Below, in pieces: positions 23,622 to 31,867 of a DNA stretch of 35,154 nt. Within the stretch, counting starts at the first letter, position 1. Every line of letters begins with the position of its first letter. The notes beneath the pieces were generated by a model. The model did no database searches and was not told the origin of the DNA. It was given only the letters and a program-made list of their open reading frames with translations. This DNA is from a virus: IMG/VR virus record IMGVR_UViG_3300042482_001018, positions 1 through 35,154 of that record; one strand, given 5' to 3'. The position numbers were made by a program, and so were the translations under genes.

Positions 23622-23848
23622 AGGACGTCGATCTCGCTCGCGACAGGCCCGTCTTCCGACGGGGTCAGGATTCTACGCACATGAACTGGGCCTGCCTTCA
23701 CTACGACGATGCGAGGACGGGGGTCGACTACCTGACTAGTGCCGAGTGCGACGAGATAAATGCCGCCTGCAATGCCTTCTTTAAACGCAAGGGCATGGTC
23801 TACGGCGTGGCCTACATGAAACAAGCAATCAAACATGCAGCTAAATAA
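23618..23848 (+). CDS. Hypothetical early protein
   Basis: This encodes 76 residues; the ATG overlaps the upstream stop (ATGA), which I take as the start. It has an N-terminal basic segment, a middle with WACLHYDDARTGVDYLTSAECDEI and a C-terminal helix (FFKRKGMVYGVAYMKQAIKHAAK). Two Cys and several His residues do not form a clear zinc motif. It sits between the Sak4-like ATPase and the RecB-type nuclease, so an accessory role in recombination or DNA degradation is possible. No family is recognised. Confidence 0.5.
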   Translation: MKDVDLARDRPVFRRGQDSTHMNWACLHYDDARTGVDYLTSAECDEINAACNAFFKRKGMVYGVAYMKQAIKHAAK

Positions 23849-23851
23849 AAT

Positions 23852-24895
23852 ATGAAACCATTGACATTAAAAGACATCCGTCCGTCCCTGCTCCCAAAGC
23901 TCTGGGAGTGCCCTAAGTACCGGCCGAAGCCTGGGCCTGCGGGTCCGGCTGCGGAGCGGGGCACCCGTATGGACGAGTCATTCCGCTACGCCGTGATGGG
24001 CGACCGCTCGAAGCTTGAGGCGCTACCTCCCGAGGACGGCGCCAACGTGCAGTGGGCTATCGACTTGGTGGAAAGATACAAGTGCAACGGCACGCTGGAG
24101 GCCCGAGAGGAGTACCTAGCCATGCCTGTGCCTGGGCTACCTCACGTCGGCACCGCAGATATCCTTTGCGACCGCACCGGTTGGGTAGGGGATCTCAAGA
24201 CGGGCCAGATGCGCAATTATTTTCCGCAGATGGCGGCCTACGCCCTGTCTTGTATGGTGCGCACGTTTGAGCAGAACTGGGCGACCCACATCATCTACTG
24301 CGACCAGCAGAAGGTACTGAGCTACAACTGGACGCTGGAACATGCGCAGGAAACTATCGACACGATAAAAGCCGCTGCGCTGGACCCGAATTCCCAGCCC
24401 CAAGCGTGCGACTACTGCACCTGGTGCGCGAATTATGCCACATGCCCTGCCGTGGTCCGTCCCATCCTCGATGGGCTCGCAGTCATCGATGTGCCCAAGA
24501 CCTCGGTGCCGGAGATCCTCGAGCGGGTGATGGCTACGCCGGAAACTCTGGCTCAGTTCGCCTCTCAATGGAAGGCCGTCGAGAAGGCGGTGGCCGAGCC
24601 GGCCCTCGATGAGCTCAGAAGATTACTCGAGGAGGGCGGCGAGGTAGACGGCTGGAAGATCACCGAGGTGAATGGCCGCGAGTACTTTGACGTGGAGGCA
24701 ATCCTGCACGTTGCACGCGAAACGAATGCCCCAGTCGAGAGCATCATCTTGGCTATGGGCGGCAAGATGTCTGGCAAGTCCTACCGAGAGTGGGCTGCTG
24801 CGCTCGGCCGTGAACCTCTCCCATCCCACAGCCGCACCGGATCGCCAAGCAAACAACTTCGCCAGGTGAAAACCAAACCCAAGCTGAAAAACTAG
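23852..24895 (+). CDS. RecB/Cas4-like PD-(D/E)XK exonuclease with Fe-S cysteines
   Basis: This encodes 347 residues. The nuclease core is HVGTADILCDRTGWVGDLKTGQ, with Asp103, Asp114 and Lys116 as metal ligands and catalytic Lys, followed by a QMAAY motif (126-130). Cys20 near the N-terminus and a Cys cluster CDYCTWCANYATC (186-198) match the one-plus-three Cys arrangement of AddB/Cas4-type 4Fe-4S nucleases. Such DUF2800-like phage nucleases supply 5'-3' resection for single-strand annealing, matching the Sak4-like ATPase upstream. The C-terminal third is helical and basic, possibly DNA-binding. An 88-base GC-rich gap follows. Confidence 0.8.
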   Translation: MKPLTLKDIRPSLLPKLWECPKYRPKPGPAGPAAERGTRMDESFRYAVMGDRSKLEALPPEDGANVQWAIDLVERYKCNGTLEAREEYLAMPVPGLPHVGTADILCDRTGWVGDLKTGQMRNYFPQMAAYALSCMVRTFEQNWATHIIYCDQQKVLSYNWTLEHAQETIDTIKAAALDPNSQPQACDYCTWCANYATCPAVVRPILDGLAVIDVPKTSVPEILERVMATPETLAQFASQWKAVEKAVAEPALDELRRLLEEGGEVDGWKITEVNGREYFDVEAILHVARETNAPVESIILAMGGKMSGKSYREWAAALGREPLPSHSRTGSPSKQLRQVKTKPKLKN

Positions 24896-24983
24896 TTTCC
24901 TCGCTCGGCTGGAAAGATCCGGCGGCAGGGGCAAAGGGGGGCCGCGCACCCCAAAAAACGCGGACCAAACAACTAAAAACAAT

Positions 24984-25484
24984 ATGGATAACGAAAATAG
25001 ATACGTCAACGAAACGGGCCGCTTCCTTTGCAAGGTCAAGGCCCCAGGGAACGGGTGGATCGGCGTCACCGACTCCGGCAGCGAATTCATCCGAGTGCCG
25101 GCGGTAGTGACCGACGCGGGTTCGCAAAACGGGCGCGAAATCGTCTGGCGCGGATACCTCACAGAGAAGGCCGCGAAGCGCACGATGCTCACGCTCGACG
25201 ATTGCTTCGGCAAGAACTGGGACATCAAGTCGCTCGCCAGCGGCACGGCTACCTTCGCAGGACAGGCGTGCTCGATCACCGTGGAGACCGAGGACTACAA
25301 CGGGGAGACCCGATTCAAGGCTCGCTGGCTCAACCCTTCGGAACAGACCCCGAAAAACGAAGTCGATCCCGACCTCATCGAAAAACTCATCGACCGCCTC
25401 TCGACCATAGACCGTGGCGACGACGTGAAGGTGCCGACAAAGCCCGCCAACAAAACCGCCGACGGAGACGACATCCCGTTCTGA
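24984..25484 (+). CDS. Single-stranded DNA-binding-like protein
   Basis: This encodes 166 residues. The middle (ETGRFLCKVKAPGNGWI..., residues about 10-115) is beta-rich, as expected for an OB-type fold. The C-terminus is acidic and ends in ADGDDIPF, very like the DDIPF tail of bacterial SSB that recruits partner proteins. Many phages with Sak4-type annealing ATPases encode a DUF669-like SSB nearby. Its position after the nuclease and before the RuvC-like gene, 2 bases away, supports a role in phage recombination and replication. Confidence 0.75.
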   Translation: MDNENRYVNETGRFLCKVKAPGNGWIGVTDSGSEFIRVPAVVTDAGSQNGREIVWRGYLTEKAAKRTMLTLDDCFGKNWDIKSLASGTATFAGQACSITVETEDYNGETRFKARWLNPSEQTPKNEVDPDLIEKLIDRLSTIDRGDDVKVPTKPANKTADGDDIPF

Positions 25485-25486
25485 GC

Positions 25487-25921
25487 ATGACGATCCTTGC
25501 CCTTGACCCTGGCACTACGGAGACGGCGTTTGTCCTTTGGGACGGGCGCCGGATCATCGATGCCGACCACCTGCCCAATGCGGAGATCAGACAGATCTTG
25601 ATCGGCCGCGAATATGACGCGGTGGCCTGCGAGATGATCGCATCCTACGGCATGGCCGTGGGCAAGGAGGTCTTTATGACCTGCGTGTGGATCGGGAGAT
25701 TCACCGAGGTGGCACGGGTCGAGCCACGGCTCTGCTACCGGCGCGACGTCAAGCTCCACCTCTGCCACTCCCCAAGGGCCAAGGACGGCAACGTCCGGCA
25801 GGCGCTCATCGACCGACTCGGGCCACAAGGCACAAAGAAGTCCCCAGGCCCGACCTACGGCATGAAGAGCCACCTGTGGGCGGCACTCGCGGTAGCCGTC
25901 TACGCCTTCGATACAAAATGA
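25487..25921 (+). CDS. RuvC-like Holliday junction resolvase
   Basis: This encodes 144 residues. The N-terminus MTILALDPGTTETAFVLWDG carries the RuvC-fold DPG motif (Asp7), and Glu49 in AVACEM is the second acidic ligand. The C-terminal segment GMKSHLWAALAVAVYAFD corresponds to the last helix of RuvC-type nucleases, but the usual final Asp is not obvious. RuvC-like enzymes cut four-way junctions to allow packaging of recombined DNA. It overlaps a 30-codon downstream ORF by ATGA. Confidence 0.8.
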   Translation: MTILALDPGTTETAFVLWDGRRIIDADHLPNAEIRQILIGREYDAVACEMIASYGMAVGKEVFMTCVWIGRFTEVARVEPRLCYRRDVKLHLCHSPRAKDGNVRQALIDRLGPQGTKKSPGPTYGMKSHLWAALAVAVYAFDTK

Positions 25922-26010
25922 AAGCAATCATCTTCAGCATCTTAGCAATCGGCATCGTCTTCTCTGGAGTCTTCCTGTGGGCGATCCAAGAAAACGACGA
26001 CAATATATGA
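25918..26010 (+). CDS. Tiny membrane peptide
   Basis: This encodes 30 residues: a single hydrophobic segment (AIIFSILAIGIVFSGVFLWAI) and an acidic tail (QENDDNI). Both ends overlap neighbours by ATGA, which supports real translation. Its function is unknown. Confidence 0.45.
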   Translation: MKAIIFSILAIGIVFSGVFLWAIQENDDNI

Positions 26011-26210
26011 GCACAACAATCACATGGGTTCCGGCATCAACGCCACCGGACGACGGCGAGACCGTCATCATCCACACACTCGGCGGCGAGGTCTGGACAG
26101 GATTCCTCGAAGGCAAAGTCTGGCGCAATGTATCAGGCGCACGAATTCACGACGAGGAGCCTGTATTGCACTGGGCAGCAATGCCAATACCACCGGAGGA
26201 CGAGGAATGA
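26007..26210 (+). CDS. DUF551-like small protein
   Basis: This encodes 67 residues from the ATG at 26007 (ATGA overlap). The pattern TWVPASTPPDDGETVIIHTLGGEVWTGFLEGKVWRNVSG...PVLHWAAMPIPPEDE matches DUF551, a small beta-rich phage domain with terminal W-x-x-MPxPP. The biochemical role of DUF551 is unknown. It lies in the early operon between the RuvC-like gene and the replication genes. Confidence 0.7.
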   Translation: MSTTITWVPASTPPDDGETVIIHTLGGEVWTGFLEGKVWRNVSGARIHDEEPVLHWAAMPIPPEDEE

Positions 26211-26413
26211 GCGAACCAGACTGGACCAAGATAGAGCAAGAACGAGACCGAGCCGAAGCGCTCCCCGAGAGCGCATGGGTGAGCGACACCCCAGAGACCG
26301 AGGCCGCCGTCGCCGCATCGGGATCCCTCTGGTCATTCCCCCTCCGCGAATGCAGCCGGCGCCTCGAGCGCCAACGCAACGAACTCAAGGCACTTTTTAA
26401 GAAGGGTAAATAA
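26207..26413 (+). CDS. Hypothetical small helical protein
   Basis: This encodes 68 residues from the ATG at 26207, overlapping the DUF551 stop. It is highly charged and mostly helical (WTKIEQERDRAEALPES, FPLRECSRRLERQRNELKALFKKGK), with a Trp-containing middle. No family is recognised. It is tightly coupled to its neighbours in the early operon. Confidence 0.5.
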   Translation: MSEPDWTKIEQERDRAEALPESAWVSDTPETEAAVAASGSLWSFPLRECSRRLERQRNELKALFKKGK

Positions 26414-26414
26414 T

Positions 26415-26849
26415 ATGGCAGGAGATTGGATCAAGTTTGAAACAACGACCCCCGACAAGCAGGAGGTCCACGACATAGCGGCAACGCTAAATCTGGACCC
26501 CGATGCGGTCGTCGGGAAGCTCATGCGGGTCTGGAGATGGTTCGACGGGCACACCAAAAATGGTGACGCTTCCGTCACGGTCTCAGCGTTGCTAAATCGC
26601 GAGGTTGGCGTTGAGGGGTTCATCGAGGCCATGGTGAACGTGGGCTGGATCCTGCGCTCCGGTAAGTCAATTACGCTATCTAAGTTTGAGAGGCATAATG
26701 GTAAGACAGCAAAGGAGAGAGCTTTAAGTGCTAAGAGGAGTTTGAATTATCGTCACGGTAAACCTCACGCTCCCGTCACGGTCTCACCGTCACCTAGAGA
26801 AGAGAATATAAAGGGGTCTACGACCCCCACATTCAGAACCTGCCTGTAA
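26415..26849 (+). CDS. DnaT-like replication/helicase-loading protein
   Basis: This encodes 144 residues. The N-terminal about 95 residues (GDWIKFETTTPDKQEVHDIAATLNLDPDAVVGKLMRVWRWFDGHT...VSALLNREVGVEGFIEAMVNVGWI) match the winged-helix N-terminal domain of phage replication proteins that load DnaB-type helicases. KFERHNGKTAKERALSAKR is the typical following basic segment. The protein is short; these proteins often have a longer C-terminal part, so it may be a minimal form. It lies just upstream of the DnaB-like helicase, in keeping with a loader or initiator role. Confidence 0.8.
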   Translation: MAGDWIKFETTTPDKQEVHDIAATLNLDPDAVVGKLMRVWRWFDGHTKNGDASVTVSALLNREVGVEGFIEAMVNVGWILRSGKSITLSKFERHNGKTAKERALSAKRSLNYRHGKPHAPVTVSPSPREENIKGSTTPTFRTCL

Positions 26850-26855
26850 CCGAAA

Positions 26856-28124
26856 ATGAGAACCAATCTCGCAACCAGATGGCCAGACTCTGACCTCCTT
26901 ACCCAGCCGATGCAAAAAGCCGTCCCATTCAACGAATCAAGCGAAAAGGCTGCAATCTCAGCTATCCTGGCGAACAACCAAAACCTCGAAGCCATGAGCT
27001 GGCCAGAGGATCTCTTTTTCATCCCGAAGCACCGAACCATCCTCGCTGCCGCAAAGAAGTGCCACGAAAGCGGGTCAGGAAAGAATGATTTCTTCGCAGT
27101 CCAAGCCGAGCTCGAGCGCACCGGACTTCTCGAATCCATCGGAAGCCTCGCCGAATACATCACCAATACCCCATCCGACCCCGAGACCACCCGATGGCAC
27201 CGAGCCTACCTCGTAGACTCCGCTCGATACCGCAACGCCGCAAAAATCCTCGCCGAAGCCCAAGAATCCTTCCGAGATGAGACCGGCGACATCGGATCCG
27301 TCTCCCTTGCCCTCTCCGAGTGCGCTGCAACCTTAGACAAGCCCCGCAAATCCACCAAGGACCACATCAACGATCTCGTCGCCGAGCTCGAGGACAAGGT
27401 CCCCACCGTATCCTACGGCACAGGCATATACGCCCTAGACGAAATCGCCTCCGGTGGAGTCAAGCCTGGGGAACTCATGACCATCGCCGCAGAAACATCG
27501 GGCGGCAAAACGATCCTCCTCCTCCAGATCGCCCTCGAGGCCATGCGTGCCGGCAAGCACGTCCTCATCTTCTCCCTCGAGATGCCGGCCAAGAAGGTCC
27601 TCGCCCGATTCATCTCCAACCTCGCCGGATTCCCCATCAAACGCATCAAGCAAGACCCAAACGCCCAAGAACTCCACCGCTTCAACGCCGCGACCTCCGA
27701 CATCTCCCGCATGAATGTCCAAGTCGAGTCGGGCTACTCCGACATCGACAGCATCGAATCTGCCATCAGGGAGTTCGCAAGCCAAGGCCGTGCCGACCTC
27801 GTCGTCGTCGATTACATCCAACTCGTCCACCTCCGCAACATGAACTCCAACGAGACCCGCGAACAACACGTCTCCGAAATCACCCGCCGCCTCAAAGCCA
27901 TCGCCCTGCAACTCAACCTCGCCCTAGCCACCGCTTCCCAACTCAACGAGGAAGGCCGGCTCCGCGAGTCTCGCGCCATCGGCCACCACTCCGACCACGT
28001 CTGGCTCATCCGCAAGTCCGAAGACGGATCCGCTGTACACATCGCAAAGAACCGCGACGGCGAACGAGACAGATCCTTCCCAGTAACAATGCGCGGAGAT
28101 ATCTCCCGCTTCGAGATCCGCTAA
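26856..28124 (+). CDS. DnaB-like replicative helicase
   Basis: This encodes 422 residues. An N-terminal helical domain (about 25-125: SSEKAAISAILANNQNLEAMSWPEDLFF...) precedes a RecA-type core: SYGTGIYALDEIASGGVKPGELMTIAAETSGGKT (Walker A, Lys218, Thr219), FSLEMPAKKVLARF, the Walker B DLVVVDYIQLV, then TREQHVSEITRRLKAIA and a C-terminal SRAIGHHSDHVWLI with an arginine finger-like region. This is the DnaB/gp4 helicase family that unwinds DNA at the phage fork. It follows the DnaT-like gene directly. No primase domain is present, so host primase would be used. Confidence 0.9.
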   Translation: MRTNLATRWPDSDLLTQPMQKAVPFNESSEKAAISAILANNQNLEAMSWPEDLFFIPKHRTILAAAKKCHESGSGKNDFFAVQAELERTGLLESIGSLAEYITNTPSDPETTRWHRAYLVDSARYRNAAKILAEAQESFRDETGDIGSVSLALSECAATLDKPRKSTKDHINDLVAELEDKVPTVSYGTGIYALDEIASGGVKPGELMTIAAETSGGKTILLLQIALEAMRAGKHVLIFSLEMPAKKVLARFISNLAGFPIKRIKQDPNAQELHRFNAATSDISRMNVQVESGYSDIDSIESAIREFASQGRADLVVVDYIQLVHLRNMNSNETREQHVSEITRRLKAIALQLNLALATASQLNEEGRLRESRAIGHHSDHVWLIRKSEDGSAVHIAKNRDGERDRSFPVTMRGDISRFEIR

Positions 28125-28127
28125 CCC

Positions 28128-28379
28128 ATGACAAAGTCCTACTCCATCGACCCCAACATTGGCTGCCCGTCCTGCAACAAGGAATGGCAAGACCACCCAG
28201 GCATCCGCCACACCTGCCGACTCGCTACCGATCTCGCCGAATCCCTCCGATGGGCCATCGACCACATCAATCCCCCCGAATACTCCCGCGACATCAGCGA
28301 ACAAGAAATCTACTTCCACTCCCTCGAAGAGGCCCGACGCCTCGTAGTCGAAGCATCCAACTGGAGATCAAAACCATGA
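28128..28379 (+). CDS. Hypothetical protein with Cys/His cluster
   Basis: This encodes 83 residues. Near the N-terminus, IGCPSCNKEWQDHPGIRHTC has Cys13, Cys16, His23 or His28 and Cys30 spaced like a small zinc ribbon or treble-clef site. The rest is helical and acidic (LAESLRWAIDHINPPEYSRDISEQEIYFHSLEEARRLVVEA). No family is recognised. The ATG is 3 bases after the helicase stop, and the gene overlaps the next gene by ATGA. Confidence 0.55.
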   Translation: MTKSYSIDPNIGCPSCNKEWQDHPGIRHTCRLATDLAESLRWAIDHINPPEYSRDISEQEIYFHSLEEARRLVVEASNWRSKP

Positions 28380-29164
28380 AACCCCAACGCACAGCCAAAC
28401 CCGAAACAAAGAACTCCATCGCCACCAAACTTGCGACTGAATTCTCTGTGAGCGTCCAAACAGCGACCCAGTGGTTCGATGCCGGCTGCCCGATGGACTA
28501 CGAGGAAGCCAAGGAGTGGAAGCTACAGAGGCGTGCAGAGGCCGCGATCAAGTCCGAGCAAGGGTCAAGGCCCAACAAGCTGGAAAAAGCCCTACAACAA
28601 GCCGCAGCGTGCGAAGAGTCGGTGAACTGGGACGCTATGTCCACCCAGTTTCGGCAGATGTGCGACATCGTCGCTGAGTTTTATCTGATCGGGATGACGG
28701 TCAACTCCATCCACGCCAAGCTCGGTGTCGCCATCCCCGTGATCAATAGGATCATAGCTAACCACCCCGATACTAAAGAGAAGGAAGCTCAAGTCCGCAC
28801 CAATCGCCTTCGCGAAATCGCCAGATTATCCTCGGATGCACTCGTTGACATGTTAGCTGACCCACTTCAGCTCGCCAAGATGAAACCCGCAGAACTTAAT
28901 TTCATCCTTGGCACCGCTCAAGACAAACTCAGAGACTCTGAAGGTGGAGCGCAACTCACCATCAGCATCCACAACAAGATCAACTTACTATCCTTCGAGG
29001 AGCTCATCAACAGCATACCAAAACAGGTCGATGCCATTGACGGAGAGTTCGAGGTCGAGACCCCCTCGGAAACCAGTAACGGTGCAGAAGTCCCCGTTTC
29101 AAAAGCCATGCTCAGTCTCAATAAGGCCCCTAAAAAGGGTGATATTACTGAGGTGAATTCGTAA
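28376..29164 (+). CDS. Probable terminase small subunit-like DNA-binding protein
   Basis: This encodes 262 residues from the ATG at 28376; the frame is open upstream only as a shadow of the helicase gene. The N-terminus SIATKLATEFSVSVQTATQWFDAGCPMDYEEAKEW is a helix-turn-helix, and a second HTH-like stretch lies at about 110-135 (VAEFYLIGMTVNSIHAKLGVAIPVINRII). Residues 140-195 are helical, and the tail is acidic and Ser/Pro-rich. HTH organisation, size and the place upstream of TerL fit a small terminase that recognises pac or cos, though two small genes intervene. A regulator of late transcription is an alternative. Confidence 0.5.
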   Translation: MKPQRTAKPETKNSIATKLATEFSVSVQTATQWFDAGCPMDYEEAKEWKLQRRAEAAIKSEQGSRPNKLEKALQQAAACEESVNWDAMSTQFRQMCDIVAEFYLIGMTVNSIHAKLGVAIPVINRIIANHPDTKEKEAQVRTNRLREIARLSSDALVDMLADPLQLAKMKPAELNFILGTAQDKLRDSEGGAQLTISIHNKINLLSFEELINSIPKQVDAIDGEFEVETPSETSNGAEVPVSKAMLSLNKAPKKGDITEVNS

Positions 29165-29168
29165 GTGA

Positions 29169-29200
29169 TTGCAACACAACAACCGAGAATTATGTATAAT
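29169..29200 (+). promoter_or_regulatory. Candidate late promoter
   Basis: A perfect TATAAT at 29195-29200 is preceded by TTGCAA at 29169-29174. The 20-base spacer is longer than ideal, so the -35 is doubtful. It lies after the end of the early operon and upstream of the packaging genes, a sensible place for a late promoter. Confidence 0.35.
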
Positions 29201-29229
29201 AGGTGTTATGAGAAGTTATGGGTCAAAGA

Positions 29230-29285
29230 GGGGGGGAGGGGGGTCGATTCCCAGCCCCACGATTTTCACCCCCACTCATCCAGCC
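29230..29285. other. G-run followed by C-runs
   Basis: Seven G (29230-29236), A and six G (29238-29243) are followed within 45 bases by C-rich runs. The stretch could form a quadruplex-like or long hairpin structure in the leader of the packaging genes. It has no coding role that I can support. Confidence 0.4.
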
Positions 29286-29298
29286 CCCGAAAAATTTT

Positions 29299-29577
29299 AT
29301 GAAAAACACGAACCAAAAGCAAGAGAGTAAACCCGAAACGAAACAGATGGAGTTGCCTGAGTGGCCGAAGCGTGGAAAGACGGCGCCTGGGAGACAGCCA
29401 CAGAATCCGAGGATATTGCGGGTGGATATCGAGGGGGTGGTGGTGAATGTGTCGGTGAGGAACAATTCGTTTTATCGCGCGAACGAGCCGGTGGTGGTGG
29501 GCAAGGACCCTGCTGGTGCGTTGGTGGACGTAAAGCCGAAGACATCTGTGCTGTTGCACGGGGGGTACGAGGGATGA
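29299..29577 (+). CDS. Hypothetical protein
   Basis: This encodes 92 residues from the ATG at 29299; an upstream in-frame start would include the G-rich leader and is unlikely. The N-terminus is polar and Lys/Gln/Glu-rich, and the C-terminal half is a small beta domain (ILRVDIEGVVVNVSVRNNSFYRANEPVVV...). No family is recognised. It precedes a coiled-coil gene and TerL and may be a packaging accessory. Confidence 0.5.
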   Translation: MKNTNQKQESKPETKQMELPEWPKRGKTAPGRQPQNPRILRVDIEGVVVNVSVRNNSFYRANEPVVVGKDPAGALVDVKPKTSVLLHGGYEG

Positions 29578-29801
29578 GCACACCAGAGACTGACGACCTT
29601 GCGAGGGGTAACCATGTCGTGCCGGTTGAGTGGGCGCAGCAGTTGGAACGTGAGCGTAACGAAGCACAAGAGAAATGCGCAACAGAGGCCACTGAGCATA
29701 TGCTGGTCGTTAACAAACTTGCTGGTGAGCGCGACGAGGCGAGGGAGGAAGTGAGGTTACTCAAGGGCATCCTCGATGTGCTGAAAAAGGAGGCGCAATG
29801 A
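29574..29801 (+). CDS. Small coiled-coil protein
   Basis: This encodes 75 residues from the ATG at 29574, overlapping the upstream stop. Residues about 20-75 form a charged coiled coil (QLERERNEAQEKCATEATEHMLVVNKLAGERDEAREEV). Its stop overlaps the TerL start. It may be a packaging accessory. The sequence is too short and generic to assign. Confidence 0.5.
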   Translation: MSTPETDDLARGNHVVPVEWAQQLERERNEAQEKCATEATEHMLVVNKLAGERDEAREEVRLLKGILDVLKKEAQ

Positions 29802-31408
29802 CCTTTACGCAATCACCGCACCCGTTGTTGCCGTTTATCCCGCCGGAGCATTTTTTGGCGGATCCTGAGGGGGCTAAGAGGTTGTTGGTGGAGCGGGAGA
29901 AGAGGATTTCTAGCGAGAAGGAGGATCCGGTGCGGTACGGGTACGAGCCGGAGCACTGGACGAAGGCGGAGAAGATCGCCAAACGCTACCGCGACCTCTT
30001 GGTGTTGGGCGGGAATCGCTCGGGGAAGAGCACATGGGCGGGGAAGATGGTCGTCCGCACGTTGCTGGAGAAGCCGGCGAGCAGGGTTTGGTGCTTTCAG
30101 ACTACGAATGACAACAGCATCAGCATGCAGCAGCCGATTGTTTGGAATTTCATGCCTCGGGAGCTGCGGGTGGCGAAGCGGAACAAGGTCACCAACATTT
30201 CGTACACGCAAAAGAACGGATTTTCGGAGAATACGGCGGTGCTTCCGAACAAATCGCAGGTGTGGTTTCGGAATTACGCCCAAGACATCACCACCATCGA
30301 GGGAGGCGAGATCGATTTAGCCTGGTGCGACGAATTAGTCCCCCTTGATTGGCTCGAGACCATCCGATTCCGCCTTCTCGACCGGAATGGCATCCTTCTC
30401 GTCACCTTTACGCCCATCGAGGGCTACAGCCCCACGGTAAAAAACTATCTCCAGGGCGCGAAAACGATTGAGGAGGGGGAGGCCGAGCTTTTGCCGAAGA
30501 AAAACGGGAAGGGCTTTGAGATGGTGCCGGTGGTGCAGGAGTGCACGACGCGGAATGCGGGCGTCATTTATTTTCAGACAAAAAACAACCCGTGGGCAGG
30601 GTACGGCCGGATGAAGACCGAGCTCGCCAAGCAGCCGAGGGAAAAAATCCTCTGCCGCGCTTACGGCGTCCCGATTAAAGCGACCGCGACCCGTTTTCCG
30701 CGCTTCCGTGAGGCGGTGCATGTCGTCAAGGCCGACCAAGTGCCGAAGGACGGGACGAACTACCTCTTCTGCGATCCGGCGGGCGGGAAAAACTGGTTCA
30801 TGTTGTGGATCCGCATCGATGCCGGCGAGCGGGCGTGGGTTTACCGCGAGTGGCCGCAGACCGACACATACATCGAGGGCGTCGGGCACGCTGGGCCGTG
30901 GGCGGTGTCGAGCGGCAAGAAAGCCGACGGCGAGGCCGGAGACGGGCAGAAGAGTTTCGGCTTCGGCCTGCTCGCGTACAAGGGCGAGATCGAGCGGGTC
31001 GAGAAGCTCGACGGGGTCGAGGTCTTTGAGCGGTGGATAGACTCAAGGTATGCGAATACGACCGTCGCCGGCACGCGGGAACAAAGCACCACCCTCTTGG
31101 AGGAGTTGGAAGACGCCGGCATGAGTTTCCGAGCTTGTCCTGGCGAGAACATCGAAGAGGGAGTCGGCCTCATTAACGACGCAATCTATTACAATGAAGA
31201 ACACAAAATCGACCACACCAACGCACCGAAGCTCTACATCTCCGAGTGCTGTACGAATACCATCTGGGCCCTCAAGGAGTGGACCGGAAGCGACGGACAG
31301 AAGGGCGCCAGCAAGGACCCCATCGACTGCCTCCGATACCTCCTTACCTCTGGGGTCGGCAACGTGGAAGGAGGGCGTCTCCATGTTACTGGCGGCGGGA
31401 CTTACTAG
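29798..31408 (+). CDS. terL: Terminase large subunit
   Basis: This encodes 536 residues. The Walker A is VLGGNRSGKST (71-79), the Walker B IDLAWCDE (172-179) has the catalytic Glu179, and a coupling-type segment LLVTFTPIEGYSP follows. The C-terminal nuclease domain starts near LFCDPAGGKNWFMLW (Asp326), and a late PIDCLRYL motif is typical of its last helix. TerL pumps DNA into the prohead and cuts it. Unlike most genes here it has a strong Shine-Dalgarno (GGAGG) 4 bases before the ATG. Its 3' end overlaps the next gene by 26 bases. Confidence 0.92.
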   Translation: MTFTQSPHPLLPFIPPEHFLADPEGAKRLLVEREKRISSEKEDPVRYGYEPEHWTKAEKIAKRYRDLLVLGGNRSGKSTWAGKMVVRTLLEKPASRVWCFQTTNDNSISMQQPIVWNFMPRELRVAKRNKVTNISYTQKNGFSENTAVLPNKSQVWFRNYAQDITTIEGGEIDLAWCDELVPLDWLETIRFRLLDRNGILLVTFTPIEGYSPTVKNYLQGAKTIEEGEAELLPKKNGKGFEMVPVVQECTTRNAGVIYFQTKNNPWAGYGRMKTELAKQPREKILCRAYGVPIKATATRFPRFREAVHVVKADQVPKDGTNYLFCDPAGGKNWFMLWIRIDAGERAWVYREWPQTDTYIEGVGHAGPWAVSSGKKADGEAGDGQKSFGFGLLAYKGEIERVEKLDGVEVFERWIDSRYANTTVAGTREQSTTLLEELEDAGMSFRACPGENIEEGVGLINDAIYYNEEHKIDHTNAPKLYISECCTNTIWALKEWTGSDGQKGASKDPIDCLRYLLTSGVGNVEGGRLHVTGGGTY

Positions 31409-31574
31409 CGCACGCACGCTGCGGAAGCGGGACGTGATGGAGTTGCTGGAGATCAGCGACGCCACCTACAAGACCTACGTCTCTGTCGGTCTCCTGCGGC
31501 CCATTGCAGCGCCAGCAGGCACACGGCACACGTTCACGCTGGCGAGCATCATCAAGCAATTTCAACTCCAATAA
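31383..31574 (+). CDS. Small helix-turn-helix protein
   Basis: This encodes 63 residues. TLRKRDVMELLEISDATYKTYVSVGLLRPIAAPAGTRHTFTLASIIKQFQ is a MerR/excisionase-like winged HTH. I choose the ATG at 31383, overlapping the terminase end. It may regulate late genes or act as a DNA-binding accessory in packaging. The excisionase-like gene at 22204 has a similar fold but different sequence. Confidence 0.6.
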   Translation: MLLAAGLTSARTLRKRDVMELLEISDATYKTYVSVGLLRPIAAPAGTRHTFTLASIIKQFQLQ

Positions 31575-31579
31575 ACACT

Positions 31580-31864
31580 ATGTTCAACCTCACAAAAAAA
31601 CCCATCCGATACATAACTCCCGAGCGCCTCGATGACGACGACATGGTGACCGCGCTGTGCATGCCAGGCACCAAGCCGCTTGTCGTGCAAGCCGTCTTGC
31701 AGGTCGTGCGCGACCACATCGACGACGCGGTGGAGCTTGTCGGCAGCATTAAGACGGCGACCGAGCACGGCCAGCTCGCCCACTGCGCTGGGGCCCTAGA
31801 CGCCCTGCGGGCGCTGGAGAGCGACCTGATGATTCGCATCGACGAGGCGAGCAGGGCGGGGTGA
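31580..31864 (+). CDS. Hypothetical protein in the packaging operon
   Basis: This encodes 94 residues. The N-terminal beta segment (NLTKKPIRYITPERLDDDDMVTALCMPG) is followed by helices (VVQAVLQVVRDHIDDAVELV, LAHCAGALDALRALESDLMIRIDEA). No family is recognised. It is the last plus-strand gene before the small reverse-strand cluster. Confidence 0.55.
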   Translation: MFNLTKKPIRYITPERLDDDDMVTALCMPGTKPLVVQAVLQVVRDHIDDAVELVGSIKTATEHGQLAHCAGALDALRALESDLMIRIDEASRAG

Positions 31865-31867
31865 GGA

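Noticed and set aside
27320-28375. Upstream extension of the small terminase-like frame
   Set aside because: It is an Arg/Pro/His-rich shadow of the helicase and the following gene; the ATG at 28376 overlaps the upstream stop in the usual way.
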